From Chelatococcus sp. YT9 (GTDB lineage Bacteria; Pseudomonadota; Alphaproteobacteria; Rhizobiales; Beijerinckiaceae), in NCBI RefSeq assembly GCF_018398315.1, contig NZ_JAHBRW010000002.1, positions 542,637 through 606,636 of the forward strand: 64,000 bases of DNA. Reading direction: 5' to 3'. Each line of letters starts with the position of its first letter. Positions within the stretch are counted from its first letter, which is position 1. The notes beneath the pieces are model-generated. The model was not told the DNA's origin. It worked only from the letters and a program-made list of their open reading frames with translations, and ran no database searches. The position numbers and the translations under genes are program-made. Positions 45,775 through 54,753 of the stretch are shown here, one piece after another.

Positions 45775-47304
45775 ATGAATGTCATAAACGAACGCAGCGT
45801 GTCGGTCTGGATGGACGTGGCGGTCGCGCCTGACGCTCTACCTCTCGCGGCTAATACGAAGGCGGATGTTGCCATCATCGGTTCGGGCATCGCTGGTCTT
45901 TCGGTCGCGTATGAGCTTTCGCGGCGTGGACACTCCGTCGTCGTCCTGGATCGTGGTGCCATCGCTGGCGGAATGACGGCCCGCACGACGGCGCATCTCG
46001 CACCCATCTGCGATGATTCCCTCGCGGAACTGTTGTCCATGCGCGGCCAAGAGCTGGCACGCGGGTTTCAGGCGAGCCAGAGCGACGCGGTCGATCGGAT
46101 CGAGCAGATCCAACGGGAACTTGGCATTGACTGCGAGTTCCGCAGGCTCGACGGCCTGCTCTTCCTCGATCCAAATAGTGAGGAAAGCGTCCTCGAGGAC
46201 GAGATCGCAGCCGCGGTTGAGATCGGTGTGACGGTGGAGCGCGGGGAAGGCCTGCCGCTCCAAACGCTCGAGGACCGGCCCTTCTTACGCTACCCGGACC
46301 AGGCGACCTTTCACCCTCTCAAGTATCTGCGCGGCCTGGCCGAGGCGATCGTGAAGGCGGGCGGGGCCCTGCACCCCTTCTCGCCAGTCACCGAGGTGTC
46401 AGAAGAAGAAGGCCTTGTCCGTGTCAGACTTGAGTCCGGGCATGAGGTCGAAGCGGCGCACGCCGTCGTCGCGACCAATTCCCCCATCCACGATCTGGTC
46501 TCGCTGCATACCAAACAAGCCCCCTACCGCACCTATGCCATGGGGTTCGAAATAGAGCGCGGCGCGGTCGCCGACGCGCTCTATTGGGACACAGCAGAGC
46601 CCTACCATTACGTACGCCTGACCTCCGGTAGAGATGGCAAGGAGGTCCTCATCGTCGGCGGCGAGGACCACAAGACCGGCGAGGCCGACGATGCGCCGGC
46701 CCGCTTCGGCGCCTTGGAAAGCTGGATCAGGACCCTCTTGCCCTCGCTCGGGCCGGAACTCTACCGATGGTCAGGGCAGGTCATGGATACACTCGATTAT
46801 TGCGGCTTTATCGGACGAGAATCCGGCACCGAGCGGATTTTCGTGAGCACGGGGGATTCCGGCCAGGGCATCACTCATGGGGTGGTTGCCAGCCTCGTCA
46901 TTCCCGATCTTATCGCTGGCCAAGACAACCCCTTCGCTGCAGTGTACGATCCAAACCGCAAGCCCCTGAAGGCCGCCAGCACCTTCGTGAGCGAGAATAT
47001 GACCGCGATCGCCAACGTCGCGCAATATCTCGCGCCTGGCGAGCTCGCTTCCGTGCACGAACTGAGACCTGGCCAGGGGGCGATTATACGCGACGGGCTT
47101 CGCAAGATCGCGGCGTACCGCGCCGAGGACGGCACCGTCCATCAACACTCGGCAGTCTGCACTCATCTCGGCTGCCATCTGCAGTGGAATTCGTTTGAAC
47201 ATTGCTGGGATTGCCCCTGCCACGGCTCCCAATTCGCACCGGACGGCTGCGTGCTCAATGGTCCGGCAATAGCCGCGCTGGCCAAGATCTGCGGGGGCGA
47301 GTGA
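45775..47304 (+). CDS. FAD-dependent oxidoreductase with C-terminal Rieske domain
   Basis: A 509-residue fusion. Residues about 20-390 form a DAO-type flavoprotein: VAIIGSGIAGLSVAYELSRR (FAD motif, about residue 29) and STGDSGQGITHGVVA near the end. Residues about 410-509 form a Rieske [2Fe-2S] domain with ligands in CTHLGCHL and CPCHGSQF. Such enzymes oxidise amines or amino acids and pass electrons to the iron-sulfur centre. The start is at 45775, after GGAGGCGGAGAGCGCG; the frame to 45736 overlaps an EcfG-like promoter. It heads a four-gene operon (45775-48753). Confidence 0.9.
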   Translation: MNVINERSVSVWMDVAVAPDALPLAANTKADVAIIGSGIAGLSVAYELSRRGHSVVVLDRGAIAGGMTARTTAHLAPICDDSLAELLSMRGQELARGFQASQSDAVDRIEQIQRELGIDCEFRRLDGLLFLDPNSEESVLEDEIAAAVEIGVTVERGEGLPLQTLEDRPFLRYPDQATFHPLKYLRGLAEAIVKAGGALHPFSPVTEVSEEEGLVRVRLESGHEVEAAHAVVATNSPIHDLVSLHTKQAPYRTYAMGFEIERGAVADALYWDTAEPYHYVRLTSGRDGKEVLIVGGEDHKTGEADDAPARFGALESWIRTLLPSLGPELYRWSGQVMDTLDYCGFIGRESGTERIFVSTGDSGQGITHGVVASLVIPDLIAGQDNPFAAVYDPNRKPLKAASTFVSENMTAIANVAQYLAPGELASVHELRPGQGAIIRDGLRKIAAYRAEDGTVHQHSAVCTHLGCHLQWNSFEHCWDCPCHGSQFAPDGCVLNGPAIAALAKICGGE

Positions 47305-47328
47305 AGGAAGCGCCAAGGGAAGGCTGCC

Positions 47329-47706
47329 ATGATCCACCATGTTTCCGTCGGGACAAGCGACGTCAGACGAAGCCGGCTCTTCTATGATCCAGTGCTGGAG
47401 ACCCTTGGTCTTCGGCTGCTCAAAGCCTCGGACGAGTCGGCCGATTACGGTGTTTCATCAATACTCTTCAGCCTTGAGACGCCGGTCAACGGCCGACCGG
47501 CCTCGGCTGGAAACGGCGTGCATATCGCCTTCGCCGCCGGAAGCCGGGCGATGGTCGACGAATTCCACGCGACTGCCTTGCGCCATGGTGGAGCCGACGC
47601 TGGTGCGCCGGGCTTGAGGCCCGAGTACGATGCCCACTACTACGGCGCCTTCGTCACGGATCCGGACGGCAACAAGATCGAGGCGGTGACGCATCATGCC
47701 ACCTAG
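47329..47706 (+). CDS. VOC-family (glyoxalase/bleomycin-resistance fold) protein
   Basis: A 125-residue single-module VOC protein beginning MIHHVSVGTSDVRRSRLFYD. It has possible metal ligands His (residue 3 or 4), HIAF near residue 65 and Glu in DPDGNKIEAVTHH, the usual C-terminal Glu. It could be a glyoxalase, dioxygenase or antibiotic-binding protein; the substrate is not predictable. It starts 24 bp after the Rieske-FAD gene and overlaps the next gene by 11 bp. Confidence 0.85.
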   Translation: MIHHVSVGTSDVRRSRLFYDPVLETLGLRLLKASDESADYGVSSILFSLETPVNGRPASAGNGVHIAFAAGSRAMVDEFHATALRHGGADAGAPGLRPEYDAHYYGAFVTDPDGNKIEAVTHHAT

Positions 47707-48232
47707 AGATAGCGCTGAAGTCGGACGAAAGCCCAGCCTGAGCCGACCGGGCATTGATCGAGAGGGGAACACCAGCTCTTCGCTTTTGGCCAACGCCCTG
47801 GTTTCGGGAACTGCAGTTGGCATCGCCACGACAGCGGTCCTCGCATTGCTGGCCCGGATAGAAGGGCGCGACGCGGTCGAACCGGTCAATTCCACCAGCC
47901 ACTGGTATCACGGCGAGACAGCGGGCTCTGTTCGAAGGCTTGACACATCGCACACACTCCTCGGTTTTGTGACGCATCACAGCGCTTCTGTGTTCTGGGC
48001 ATCGATCTTCCAGCTGTGGAGGCGCTTTCGGCCGGGCCGCCCAGCTCTGATTGACGCCGCCGGCGTGTCTGCGCTCGCTGCCCTGGTTGATTATGGGATC
48101 GTACCCAAGCGGCTGACACCTGGCTGGGAGAAGGTGGTCTCGCCGACGTCGATCATCCTCGCATATGGCGTGATGGCACTCGCTCTCGTCGCGACCTCAC
48201 CCGCGCAAGCGCAAGAGAACGACGAACCATGA
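47696..48232 (+). CDS. Membrane protein, unknown function
   Basis: A 178-residue protein. The N-terminal 30 residues are hydrophilic. Predicted helices are at about residues 32-52 (LVSGTAVGIATTAVLALLA), 88-106 and 115-135, and the last (SIILAYGVMALALVATS) is near residue 153. It overlaps the VOC gene by 11 bp and the next membrane gene by 4 bp (ATGA), so it is co-translated. No family is recognised. It may form a membrane complex with its neighbour (inference from coupling). Confidence 0.65.
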   Translation: MPPRDSAEVGRKPSLSRPGIDREGNTSSSLLANALVSGTAVGIATTAVLALLARIEGRDAVEPVNSTSHWYHGETAGSVRRLDTSHTLLGFVTHHSASVFWASIFQLWRRFRPGRPALIDAAGVSALAALVDYGIVPKRLTPGWEKVVSPTSIILAYGVMALALVATSPAQAQENDEP

Positions 48233-48753
48233 ACGCACTCGCAGAAAAAATGCTGCTCGGCGCCTTGGCCGGCTTTGCCGCAACGCTGCCCATGACATCT
48301 GCAATGAGCCGGATGCACCGGCGTCTCCCGCCTCAGGAGCGGTATCCCCTGCCACCCCGGGAACTCAGCGAAAATCTGCCGAACTTCGGCATGCGCATCT
48401 CGACCACGACGCTCCTCCACCATTTCCTCTACGGCGCGGCAAGCGGCGCGCTCTTCGCCGTCGTGTCGCGCCGCCGCAATGCCGCGGCGGGAGGGATCTA
48501 TGGGGCCGCCGTCTGGACGGCGAGTTATCTCGGCTGGATCCCGGCCTCCGGCATTCTGCGCATAGCCACTCGCCATCCGAGCCGCCGCAATCGCCTGATG
48601 CTCGCCGCCCATCTTGTGTGGGGCGCAAGCCTCGCCATCGGTCTCCGTGAACTGGAACGGGCAGAGCTGGCGAGTTTCTCCCGCACGACGGCCCCGAATG
48701 GCCATCTGGAAGACCGGAAGGATGAGGCGCAACGAGCGCCATCCATCGGCTGA
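48229..48753 (+). CDS. Membrane protein, unknown function (YagU/DUF1440-like)
   Basis: A 174-residue protein with helices at about residues 7-24 (MLLGALAGFAATLPMTSAM), 62-80, 88-108 and 127-143. The N-terminal helix followed by MHRRLPPQERYPLPPRE resembles the DUF1440/YagU pattern (helix, charged loop, helix), but the match is weak. It overlaps the preceding gene by ATGA and is the last gene of the Rieske-FAD operon. Function unknown. Confidence 0.65.
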   Translation: MNALAEKMLLGALAGFAATLPMTSAMSRMHRRLPPQERYPLPPRELSENLPNFGMRISTTTLLHHFLYGAASGALFAVVSRRRNAAAGGIYGAAVWTASYLGWIPASGILRIATRHPSRRNRLMLAAHLVWGASLAIGLRELERAELASFSRTTAPNGHLEDRKDEAQRAPSIG

Positions 48754-48997
48754 CGCGGAATGGCGCCGGCATCGCGGGCCCGCCAAACCGGCCTTGCCCG
48801 CGGCTGACCTCCCGATCGTCATTGTAATGTCGCGCGATACCGGCTATCTAGAGATCAGCGGACCGGGCCCCTCTGGCGAGAGCATTTGCCTCGTGATGTC
48901 GGCCGCATCGGAATGATCCGATGCCGCGACGGTCGGTTACTCAGGCTGCCCAGGTTCGTTCGTTCCGATCGATTCATTCATCGAGAGGAGCGTTTCG

Positions 48998-49990
48998 TTG
49001 GATTTCCTTTTTACTGACTGGCTTGGGACCCCCGCTTGGTTCTGGCTGACGTTCGTCGTGCTTGTAGTCGCCCTCACCGCCTTCGATCTCGGCTTCCTCA
49101 ATAAGGAGGATCGGGAGATGGGAATAGGTGAGAGCCTGAAGCTCTCGACGTTCTATATCGGCGTTGCCATGGTTTTCGGCCTATGGCTCTGGTACGCTCG
49201 GGGCCCCGAACCCGGGCTGCAGTATTTTACGGGCTTCTTCATTGAGAAAGCGCTGTCCATCGACAATGTATTCGTGATCAGCCTGATCTTCTCCTACTTC
49301 GCTATTCCAGCAAAATTCCAGTATCGCGCGCTCCTGTGGGGCATTATCGCGGTCATTGTCCTTCGCGGCGTCATGATCGCGGGCGGAGCGGCACTCGTCC
49401 AGGAGGCCTACTGGGTCCTCTATATCTTCGCTGCCTTCTTGATCTTTACGGGTGTGAAGATGTTCTTCGCGGGCGATGAGCCCATGGATATTGCGAACAA
49501 TACAGCGGTCAAGTTTATCTCGAACCGAATGCGTGTCACGCGCGAACACCACGGGCAGCAATTCTTCGTCAAGGTGGCGGACCCGAAAACAGGACGGATC
49601 GTGACGGCAGCAACCCCGTTGTTCCTGGCCCTCGTTGTCATTAATCTTGCCGATCTTGTTTTCGCCGTCGACAGCGTGCCGGCTATCTTTGCGATCACGA
49701 CGGACACCTTCATCGTGTACACTTCCAACATCATGGCTATCCTCGGCCTTCGTGCACTCTATTTCGCATTGGCCGCCATGGTTCATCGATTCCACTATCT
49801 GAAATACGCTCTCGCAGCCGTGCTCGTCTTCATCGGCCTGAAGATTTTCGTGGCCGACTTCGTCATGGACGGTGGCAAGTTCCCGCCTGCCGTCAGCTTG
49901 GGCGTCACGCTTGCCCTTATTTCCGCGGGCGTCGGCTATTCTCTCTGGAGGACGCGCGGCGAGGTCGACAGCACAGGCTCCGGCGCGTAA
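48998..49990 (+). CDS. TerC-family membrane protein
   Basis: A 330-residue inner-membrane protein with about nine helices. The TerC signature is the acidic motif in FIEKALSIDNVFVISLIFSY (about residues 83-102) and the second FAVDSVPAIFAITTDTF (about residue 225). TerC/Alx proteins export manganese and are linked to tellurite resistance. The start is TTG at 48998 with GAGAGGAG seven bases upstream. No clear yybP-ykoY-type riboswitch was seen in the leader. It follows the Rieske-FAD operon but is separated by 244 bp. Confidence 0.93.
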   Translation: MDFLFTDWLGTPAWFWLTFVVLVVALTAFDLGFLNKEDREMGIGESLKLSTFYIGVAMVFGLWLWYARGPEPGLQYFTGFFIEKALSIDNVFVISLIFSYFAIPAKFQYRALLWGIIAVIVLRGVMIAGGAALVQEAYWVLYIFAAFLIFTGVKMFFAGDEPMDIANNTAVKFISNRMRVTREHHGQQFFVKVADPKTGRIVTAATPLFLALVVINLADLVFAVDSVPAIFAITTDTFIVYTSNIMAILGLRALYFALAAMVHRFHYLKYALAAVLVFIGLKIFVADFVMDGGKFPPAVSLGVTLALISAGVGYSLWRTRGEVDSTGSGA

Positions 49991-50676
49991 GAACAACACG
50001 TCTCCTGGTCACCAGCGAGCGCAGAATGCGCGCTCGTTGGTGCCTCGGCCTTTTGAGCGCACAGTGGATCAAAGCGGTTCGCGTCGCATTCGACAGTCCC
50101 GACTTCAAGCACAACAGCGTTAACCCTCTCAATCTCATCACGCCATCTCCTAACAACTTTTTCCCGGTTCTGATCGAACAACGGCAACTGACCTTCAGCT
50201 CAGGCCGGCTGATCTGTTTCATTCATGAGAGATTCGTCCGGCACGCTGGCTCAGGGCTCGCTAGAAGCTCCGCGTTCTCTGCTCGGGCCGCATAAGGACG
50301 GGCCTTGGTCACCAGCCTCACGATCACCCGCCCACCCCGGACCGGTCTAATAACTGCAACGGCAGGCGGGCGTCGCTCCTCGCCGCGTCGGCCTCGACGA
50401 AAGCGCGCATGCGCACCTGGTCTCAAAGCGCGCTGATGTGGACATGAAGCTTCCCAGTGTATCTCGTCGGCACGTACGCCTTGTTCAGGCGCCCAGGAGA
50501 CTCGCGTGTTCTCGCGCTATCGCCCAACGCAACCGAGAGACACTGCAGGCGCTCTCGGGCTGAGCTTATTACTTTCACTCGACCTCTAGCCGCACCGAAT
50601 TTTCATCGGCGGCCGCCAGGCATGTCCGAGAACCTCGCCAAACCATTTCTCGTCGTGTTCATAGGCTGGCCAGCGG
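49991..50676. other. Intergenic region with TerC terminator candidate
   Basis: Left part of a gap of about 880 bp. A near-perfect 12-bp stem (50011-50022 with 50030-50041, one G-T pair) lies 21 bp after terC. No supported gene was found. A minus-strand frame ending near 50586 looks like a natural-composition remnant (WPAYEHDEKWFGEVLGHAW) but has no ribosome-binding site or family. Confidence 0.4.
50011..50041 (+). terminator. TerC hairpin terminator candidate
   Basis: ACCAGCGAGCGC (50011-50022) pairs with GCGCTCGTTGGT (50030-50041) with one G-T pair and a 7-base loop. TTTT occurs 9 bp after. Confidence 0.5.
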
Positions 50677-50697
50677 CTGCATGTCGCTGACATGCAG
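50677..50697. repeat. Perfect 9-3-9 palindrome
   Basis: CTGCATGTC (50677-50685), GCT, GACATGCAG (50689-50697). A perfect inverted repeat about 170 bp upstream of the ABC-transporter start. It may be an operator or hairpin. Confidence 0.5.
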
Positions 50698-50784
50698 TTC
50701 GCTGCCTCATGGGCGTTTTGCGAAACTCCATTTCCGGCAGGCGCCTTCAGCTGGACAACGGACCACTTCGCTCTGCGGGCCGCG

Positions 50785-50818
50785 TATGAATGGGATTTTT
50801 CATATTGAACATTCAATA
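50785..50818. promoter_or_regulatory. Clustered palindromes in ABC-transporter promoter
   Basis: Two overlapping AT-rich inverted repeats: TATGAA-N8-TTCATA (50785-50804) and TATTGAA-CA-TTCAATA (50803-50818). They sit 50-85 bp upstream of the substrate-binding protein gene. The word TTCATATTG (50799-50807) recurs in the promoter of the cyclophilin-like gene at 56829-56837. Candidate operators for the RpiR-family regulator at 54754-55677. Confidence 0.5.
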
Positions 50819-50869
50819 ATAATCCAATACATTGCGCCACAAGATAAGCCTTCCAGCAAGGGGAACATG

Positions 50870-51865
50870 ATGGGAAAGTTTCTGGCAGCCATGGCTATTT
50901 CGCTGGCCGCGACCCTGTCCGCGCAGGCGCAGACGAGAGAGCTCGTGGTGGGTGCCTTTGGGGGCGCCTATACCGAGGCACTCAAGAAGAACATTGCTCA
51001 GTTCGAGAAGGACAATGACGTCAAAGTGACTTTCATTCCGGCGTCCGGTGCTGATGGGCTTGCCAAGGCAATGGCGAAAGAAATTGATGTTGTCCACGCC
51101 GATATGGCCTGGGCTTACCGTGGCGAAGCTCAGGGAGCATTCGAGAAAATCGATCCGAAGATTGTTACCAATCTCGATAAGCTCTATCCGCGCGCCCGCT
51201 TTTCTGACTACGGCGTCATTACGAATTTCGGAGAATATGGGATCGCCTATAATCCGAAAGAGGTCACTCCCGCGCCCTCATCCTGGCTCGATCTGTGGGA
51301 TGCCAAATACGACGGCGCCGTTAGCACCACAGGTTTTGATGCCGCCAATATCGAGCTTCTCGTGCTGATGGCCAAGCTCAATGGAGGCAATGAGGATAAT
51401 ATCGATCCGGGCTTCAAGAAGATGGCCGAACTCGGCAAGCATATCCCGGTCTTCTACAGCCAGCACCCTCAGTTGCTGGACCTCTTCCGCAATAATGAGA
51501 TTATCATCTCACGCTGGCTGCGTGGCCGGGTTGACTGGGCCAACAAACAAGGCGTCAGTCTTGGCTTCGCGGTGCCAAAAGAAGGCGCGATCGCGCTCGT
51601 CTCAACGGTGCATGTTGTGAAGGGCCGCCCGAACACGGAACTCGCCCAGAAATTCGTCAATCATCTTCTGAGCGTGGACGGCCAGACGACCTATGCGTCT
51701 GATCTCGGCTATACCCCGGCGCGCGCCGGCCTCGACCTCAAGGGCATCAACGTCCCTTATGGAGAGGATGTCGTCGGCTCCCTTCTCATCGCGGACTGGA
51801 AGAAGATCGTTCCCAAGATGGATGCCTGGAAAGAGCGTTGGGAAAAGGAAGTCGTCGCGCGCTGA
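50870..51865 (+). CDS. ABC transporter substrate-binding protein (PotD/opine-type)
   Basis: A 331-residue periplasmic binding protein. A signal peptide (MGKFLAAMAISLAATLSAQA) is followed by the PotD/AfuA-like fold: LVVGAFGGAYTEALKKNI, GADGLAKAMAKEIDVVHADM, YNPKEVTPAPSSWLDLWD. Such proteins bind polyamines, thiamine, iron or opines such as mannopine. Two adjacent ATGs (50867 and 50870) follow AAGGGGAAC; the second gives better spacing. It is the first gene of a four-gene ABC system with codirectional neighbours. Confidence 0.92.
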   Translation: MGKFLAAMAISLAATLSAQAQTRELVVGAFGGAYTEALKKNIAQFEKDNDVKVTFIPASGADGLAKAMAKEIDVVHADMAWAYRGEAQGAFEKIDPKIVTNLDKLYPRARFSDYGVITNFGEYGIAYNPKEVTPAPSSWLDLWDAKYDGAVSTTGFDAANIELLVLMAKLNGGNEDNIDPGFKKMAELGKHIPVFYSQHPQLLDLFRNNEIIISRWLRGRVDWANKQGVSLGFAVPKEGAIALVSTVHVVKGRPNTELAQKFVNHLLSVDGQTTYASDLGYTPARAGLDLKGINVPYGEDVVGSLLIADWKKIVPKMDAWKERWEKEVVAR

Positions 51866-51934
51866 CGACTGGATCAACACGCCCGGCATAAGCGCCCATG
51901 CCGGGCCTGGTTGAGTAGCGAGGAACAGTCGCCG

Positions 51935-53002
51935 ATGGGGCAGATTAGCGTCAACCGGATCTCGAAACGCTGGGGTGGCTTCGTTGCCCTCGACAGCGTC
52001 AATCTAGACGTGCGTGAAGGAGAGTTTCTCTCCGTTCTTGGGCCGAGCGGCTGTGGCAAGAGCACGCTTTTGCGGATTATTGCCGGCCTTGAGGAGCCAA
52101 GTGGTGGAGAGATCCACATCGCAGGGCGCGACGTCACGCGTGATCCTGTATGGAAACGCCGGATTGGCTTCGTTTTCCAAAATTTCGCGCTATGGCCCCA
52201 TCTCAGCGTCTTCCGCAATGTCTCGATGGGCCTCGAGTTGCGTGGCACGCCTGCCGCTGAGCTGCGCGCGCGCGTCAGCAAGGCTCTCGCCATGGTGCAG
52301 CTCGAAGCGCTTGCCGATCGGCTGCCGTCCCAGCTCTCCGGGGGGCAGCAACAGCGCGTGGCGTTGGCGCGCGCCATCGTGCTGCAGCCCGATGTGCTTC
52401 TGCTCGACGAGCCGCTCAGCGCGCTCGACAAAAACTTGCGCCAAGATATGCAGGTAGAACTCAAAACGCTGCAACAGACACTAGGGCTCACAACGGTCTT
52501 CGTCACGCACGATCAGGAAGAGGCGTTGTCGCTTTCGGATCGCGTCGTGGTCATGAACAGGGGCATCATCGAGCAACTTGATACGCCCGATGCCATCTAC
52601 AACCGCCCGGTCTCTGAATATGTGGCACGTTTTGTGGGCGAAGCTTTTTTCTTCCGTGGACAGGTCGAAAGTCGCGGGACGATCCACGGCCTGCGCGTCG
52701 CCGACGATGCGGTTATCCCGGTGGAGGACGCTGAGCGGCATGTGGGGCGGGGCGTCGTCGCCTTCGTGCGCCCGGAATGGGTAACGCTCGGCACACCTGA
52801 CACAGAAAGCGAGCGGGAGCTGCCGCGGGGTATCGTGGACCGCCTCATGTTCTTCGGCCAGTCGAGCGACTATCTCATACGGCTGGGTGATCGCCAGATG
52901 CGTGTGAAACGACGCCCTGACGCGCCGGTGTTTCGGGCGGGCGACACGGTGACCCTGCGCTGCCAGGCTCGCTTGCTGCCGAACGAGGCACCTGCGCGAT
53001 GA
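51935..53002 (+). CDS. ABC transporter ATP-binding protein (PotA-type)
   Basis: A 355-residue ATPase. Walker A is GPSGCGKST (about residue 37), Q-loop FQNFALWP, signature [15 protein letters not shown], Walker B VLLLDEPLSALD and the H-loop THDQEEALSLSD. The C-terminal TOBE domain (about residues 275-350) is typical of polyamine-, iron- or sugar-type ATPases. The ATG at 51935 has GAGGAA upstream; a TTG at 51911 is less likely. It ends with an ATGA overlap into the permease gene. Confidence 0.93.
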   Translation: MGQISVNRISKRWGGFVALDSVNLDVREGEFLSVLGPSGCGKSTLLRIIAGLEEPSGGEIHIAGRDVTRDPVWKRRIGFVFQNFALWPHLSVFRNVSMGLELRGTPAAELRARVSKALAMVQLEALADRLPSQLSGGQQQRVALARAIVLQPDVLLLDEPLSALDKNLRQDMQVELKTLQQTLGLTTVFVTHDQEEALSLSDRVVVMNRGIIEQLDTPDAIYNRPVSEYVARFVGEAFFFRGQVESRGTIHGLRVADDAVIPVEDAERHVGRGVVAFVRPEWVTLGTPDTESERELPRGIVDRLMFFGQSSDYLIRLGDRQMRVKRRPDAPVFRAGDTVTLRCQARLLPNEAPAR

Positions 53003-53859
53003 AGACCTCCGCCGTCCTTGTTCTTCCGGCTGTTGTTATTCTTGGCGCCTTCTTCGTGGTGCCATTGATCTGGGTCGTTATCCTGAGCTTTCTCAGCTCC
53101 GGACCGACCGGTGAAGTTCAACAGACCTTTACGCTCGGGAACTACGCCCGGTTTCTCACAGACAGCTATTATGTGAATGATCTTCTATTGCGCACCATCA
53201 GGCTCGCGGCGATTGCGACATTATTCTCCGTGGTGATCGGCTATCTCGGAGCCTTTGTGATTGCACGCGCCGCGCCGACCACACAGACCTGGCTGATCCT
53301 GCTCGTCATGCTGCCCCTCTGGGTCAATCTGGTGGTGCGCACGCTAAGCCTGATGGTGGTTCTCGGCCGCAACGGCCTGGTCAATCAGATCCTGGTCGGC
53401 CTCGGCATCAGCGCTCGCCCGCTCCCGCTCCTCTACAATGAGACGGCTGTCCTCATCGGGATGGTGCAGGTGGCGGTGCCTTTCGTCGTGATGTCCGTCT
53501 TCGGCGTTCTCCAGGCAATCCCGCGCCAGCTCGAACAGGCGGCAATGACCGTGGGCGCCACTCCACTCTCCGCTTTCCGCAGGGTGACGCTGCCACTCAG
53601 CGTACCGGGGATCCTGGCCGGCAGCGTGCTGGCCTTCGGCATCAATGTGGAATCCTTCGTCGTGCCGATCCTCCTCGGTGGAGGGCGGGTGCGCTTCATG
53701 AGCGTGGCGGCTTACGAAACGGCGACTGTGTCGAACAATCTGCCGTTCGCCGCCACCATCGGCGTCATCCTCCTGATCGTCACCATGGTGATGCTGGGGG
53801 TCTATCAATGGGCGGTGCGATCCGCCGGCCGGCCGGTAGCGGCCGTTCAAGCGGCGTGA
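52999..53859 (+). CDS. ABC transporter permease (PotB-type)
   Basis: A 286-residue inner-membrane permease with six predicted helices. The N-terminal VLPAVVILGAFFVVPLIWV is TM1. The coupling-loop EAA motif lies in EQAAMTVGATPLSAFRRVTL (about residue 178), followed by PLSVPGILAGSVLAFG. It overlaps the ATPase gene by four bases. It pairs with the next permease as the translocation pore. Confidence 0.93.
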   Translation: MKTSAVLVLPAVVILGAFFVVPLIWVVILSFLSSGPTGEVQQTFTLGNYARFLTDSYYVNDLLLRTIRLAAIATLFSVVIGYLGAFVIARAAPTTQTWLILLVMLPLWVNLVVRTLSLMVVLGRNGLVNQILVGLGISARPLPLLYNETAVLIGMVQVAVPFVVMSVFGVLQAIPRQLEQAAMTVGATPLSAFRRVTLPLSVPGILAGSVLAFGINVESFVVPILLGGGRVRFMSVAAYETATVSNNLPFAATIGVILLIVTMVMLGVYQWAVRSAGRPVAAVQAA

Positions 53860-53869
53860 GGTGAGCCCT

Positions 53870-54667
53870 ATGCAGAGAACGCTCGTCGGCAGCACCCTGT
53901 GGTATGTTGGGACCGTGCTGTTCTTCGCCTTCCTTCTGGCGCCTCTCGCCATACTGATCGCGGTCTCCTTCAATCCCGTAGCGATGGTCTTTCCGCCGCA
54001 GGGCTTCACGCTGAAGTGGTATGTCACGATTCTGGATAAGCCGGACTTCCTGTACGCCGCCTGGGCCAGCACCATCCTCGGCGTTGCCACGGCGCTTCTC
54101 AGCACCGGCCTCGGCGTTCTCGCCGCCATAGGCCTGCAGCGTCAGCGCGGCGCAGCAAGAGCATTCGCGTCATCGCTCCTGATGTCGCCCTTGTTCATTC
54201 CCGCTGTGATTGTGGCCCTAGCCTTGTTTCAGATCATCTTCATGATGGGATTGGTGAACAATATCTATACGCTTCTCGCTGCCCACGTTGTCGTTACCCT
54301 GCCTTATCCGTTGCGCAACGTGATGGCGCAGATGGAAGGCTTTGACGTGCGGCTCGAGGAAGCGGCGCTCAGCGTCGGCGCTACGCCCCGGCAGGCGCTC
54401 TGGCGCGTGACGTTGCCCCTGCTCAAGGCAAGCATTATTCCATCGCTGATCATTGTTTTTGTTCTATCCTGGAACAACTATACGGTTTCGGTCTTCCTAG
54501 CGAACAAGAACTGGACGACGCTGCCATTGCAGTTGCGTGCCTATCTGCAATATGAATACGAGCCTTTTGTCGCAGCAATGTCGACCGTGTTGATCGTGGC
54601 CTCGGTCATCCTGCTGGTCATCGTCGACAGAACGGTAGGGTTAGGTGCCGTGCGCCGACGCAACTGA
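53870..54667 (+). CDS. ABC transporter permease (PotC-type)
   Basis: A 265-residue permease with six helices. TM1 is VLFFAFLLAPLAILIAVSF, and the EAA loop is EEAALSVGATPRQALWRVTL (about residue 165). The start at 53870 has GAGGTGAGCCCT upstream; the GTG at 53861 is inside that signal. It is the last gene of the transporter and is followed by a strong hairpin at 54694-54722. Confidence 0.93.
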   Translation: MQRTLVGSTLWYVGTVLFFAFLLAPLAILIAVSFNPVAMVFPPQGFTLKWYVTILDKPDFLYAAWASTILGVATALLSTGLGVLAAIGLQRQRGAARAFASSLLMSPLFIPAVIVALALFQIIFMMGLVNNIYTLLAAHVVVTLPYPLRNVMAQMEGFDVRLEEAALSVGATPRQALWRVTLPLLKASIIPSLIIVFVLSWNNYTVSVFLANKNWTTLPLQLRAYLQYEYEPFVAAMSTVLIVASVILLVIVDRTVGLGAVRRRN

Positions 54668-54693
54668 TCAACCAACCGCTGGGTGCTGCGAGA

Positions 54694-54722
54694 CCCCTCT
54701 GCTGCGCCGTGCAGCAGAGGGG
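54694..54722. terminator. 12-bp perfect hairpin between convergent genes
   Basis: CCCCTCTGCTGC (54694-54705) and GCAGCAGAGGGG (54711-54722) with a GCCGT loop. It separates the convergent ends of the transporter (54667) and the RpiR regulator (54754). No long T-run follows. Confidence 0.65.
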
Positions 54723-54753
54723 CTTCGCAAAGGGCTTCATGGCAGACGCTTCG

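Noticed and set aside
48614..48916. 100-codon frame across the end of the 48229 gene
   Set aside because: Mostly a shadow of the membrane protein gene; the last 30 codons lack a start with a ribosome-binding site.
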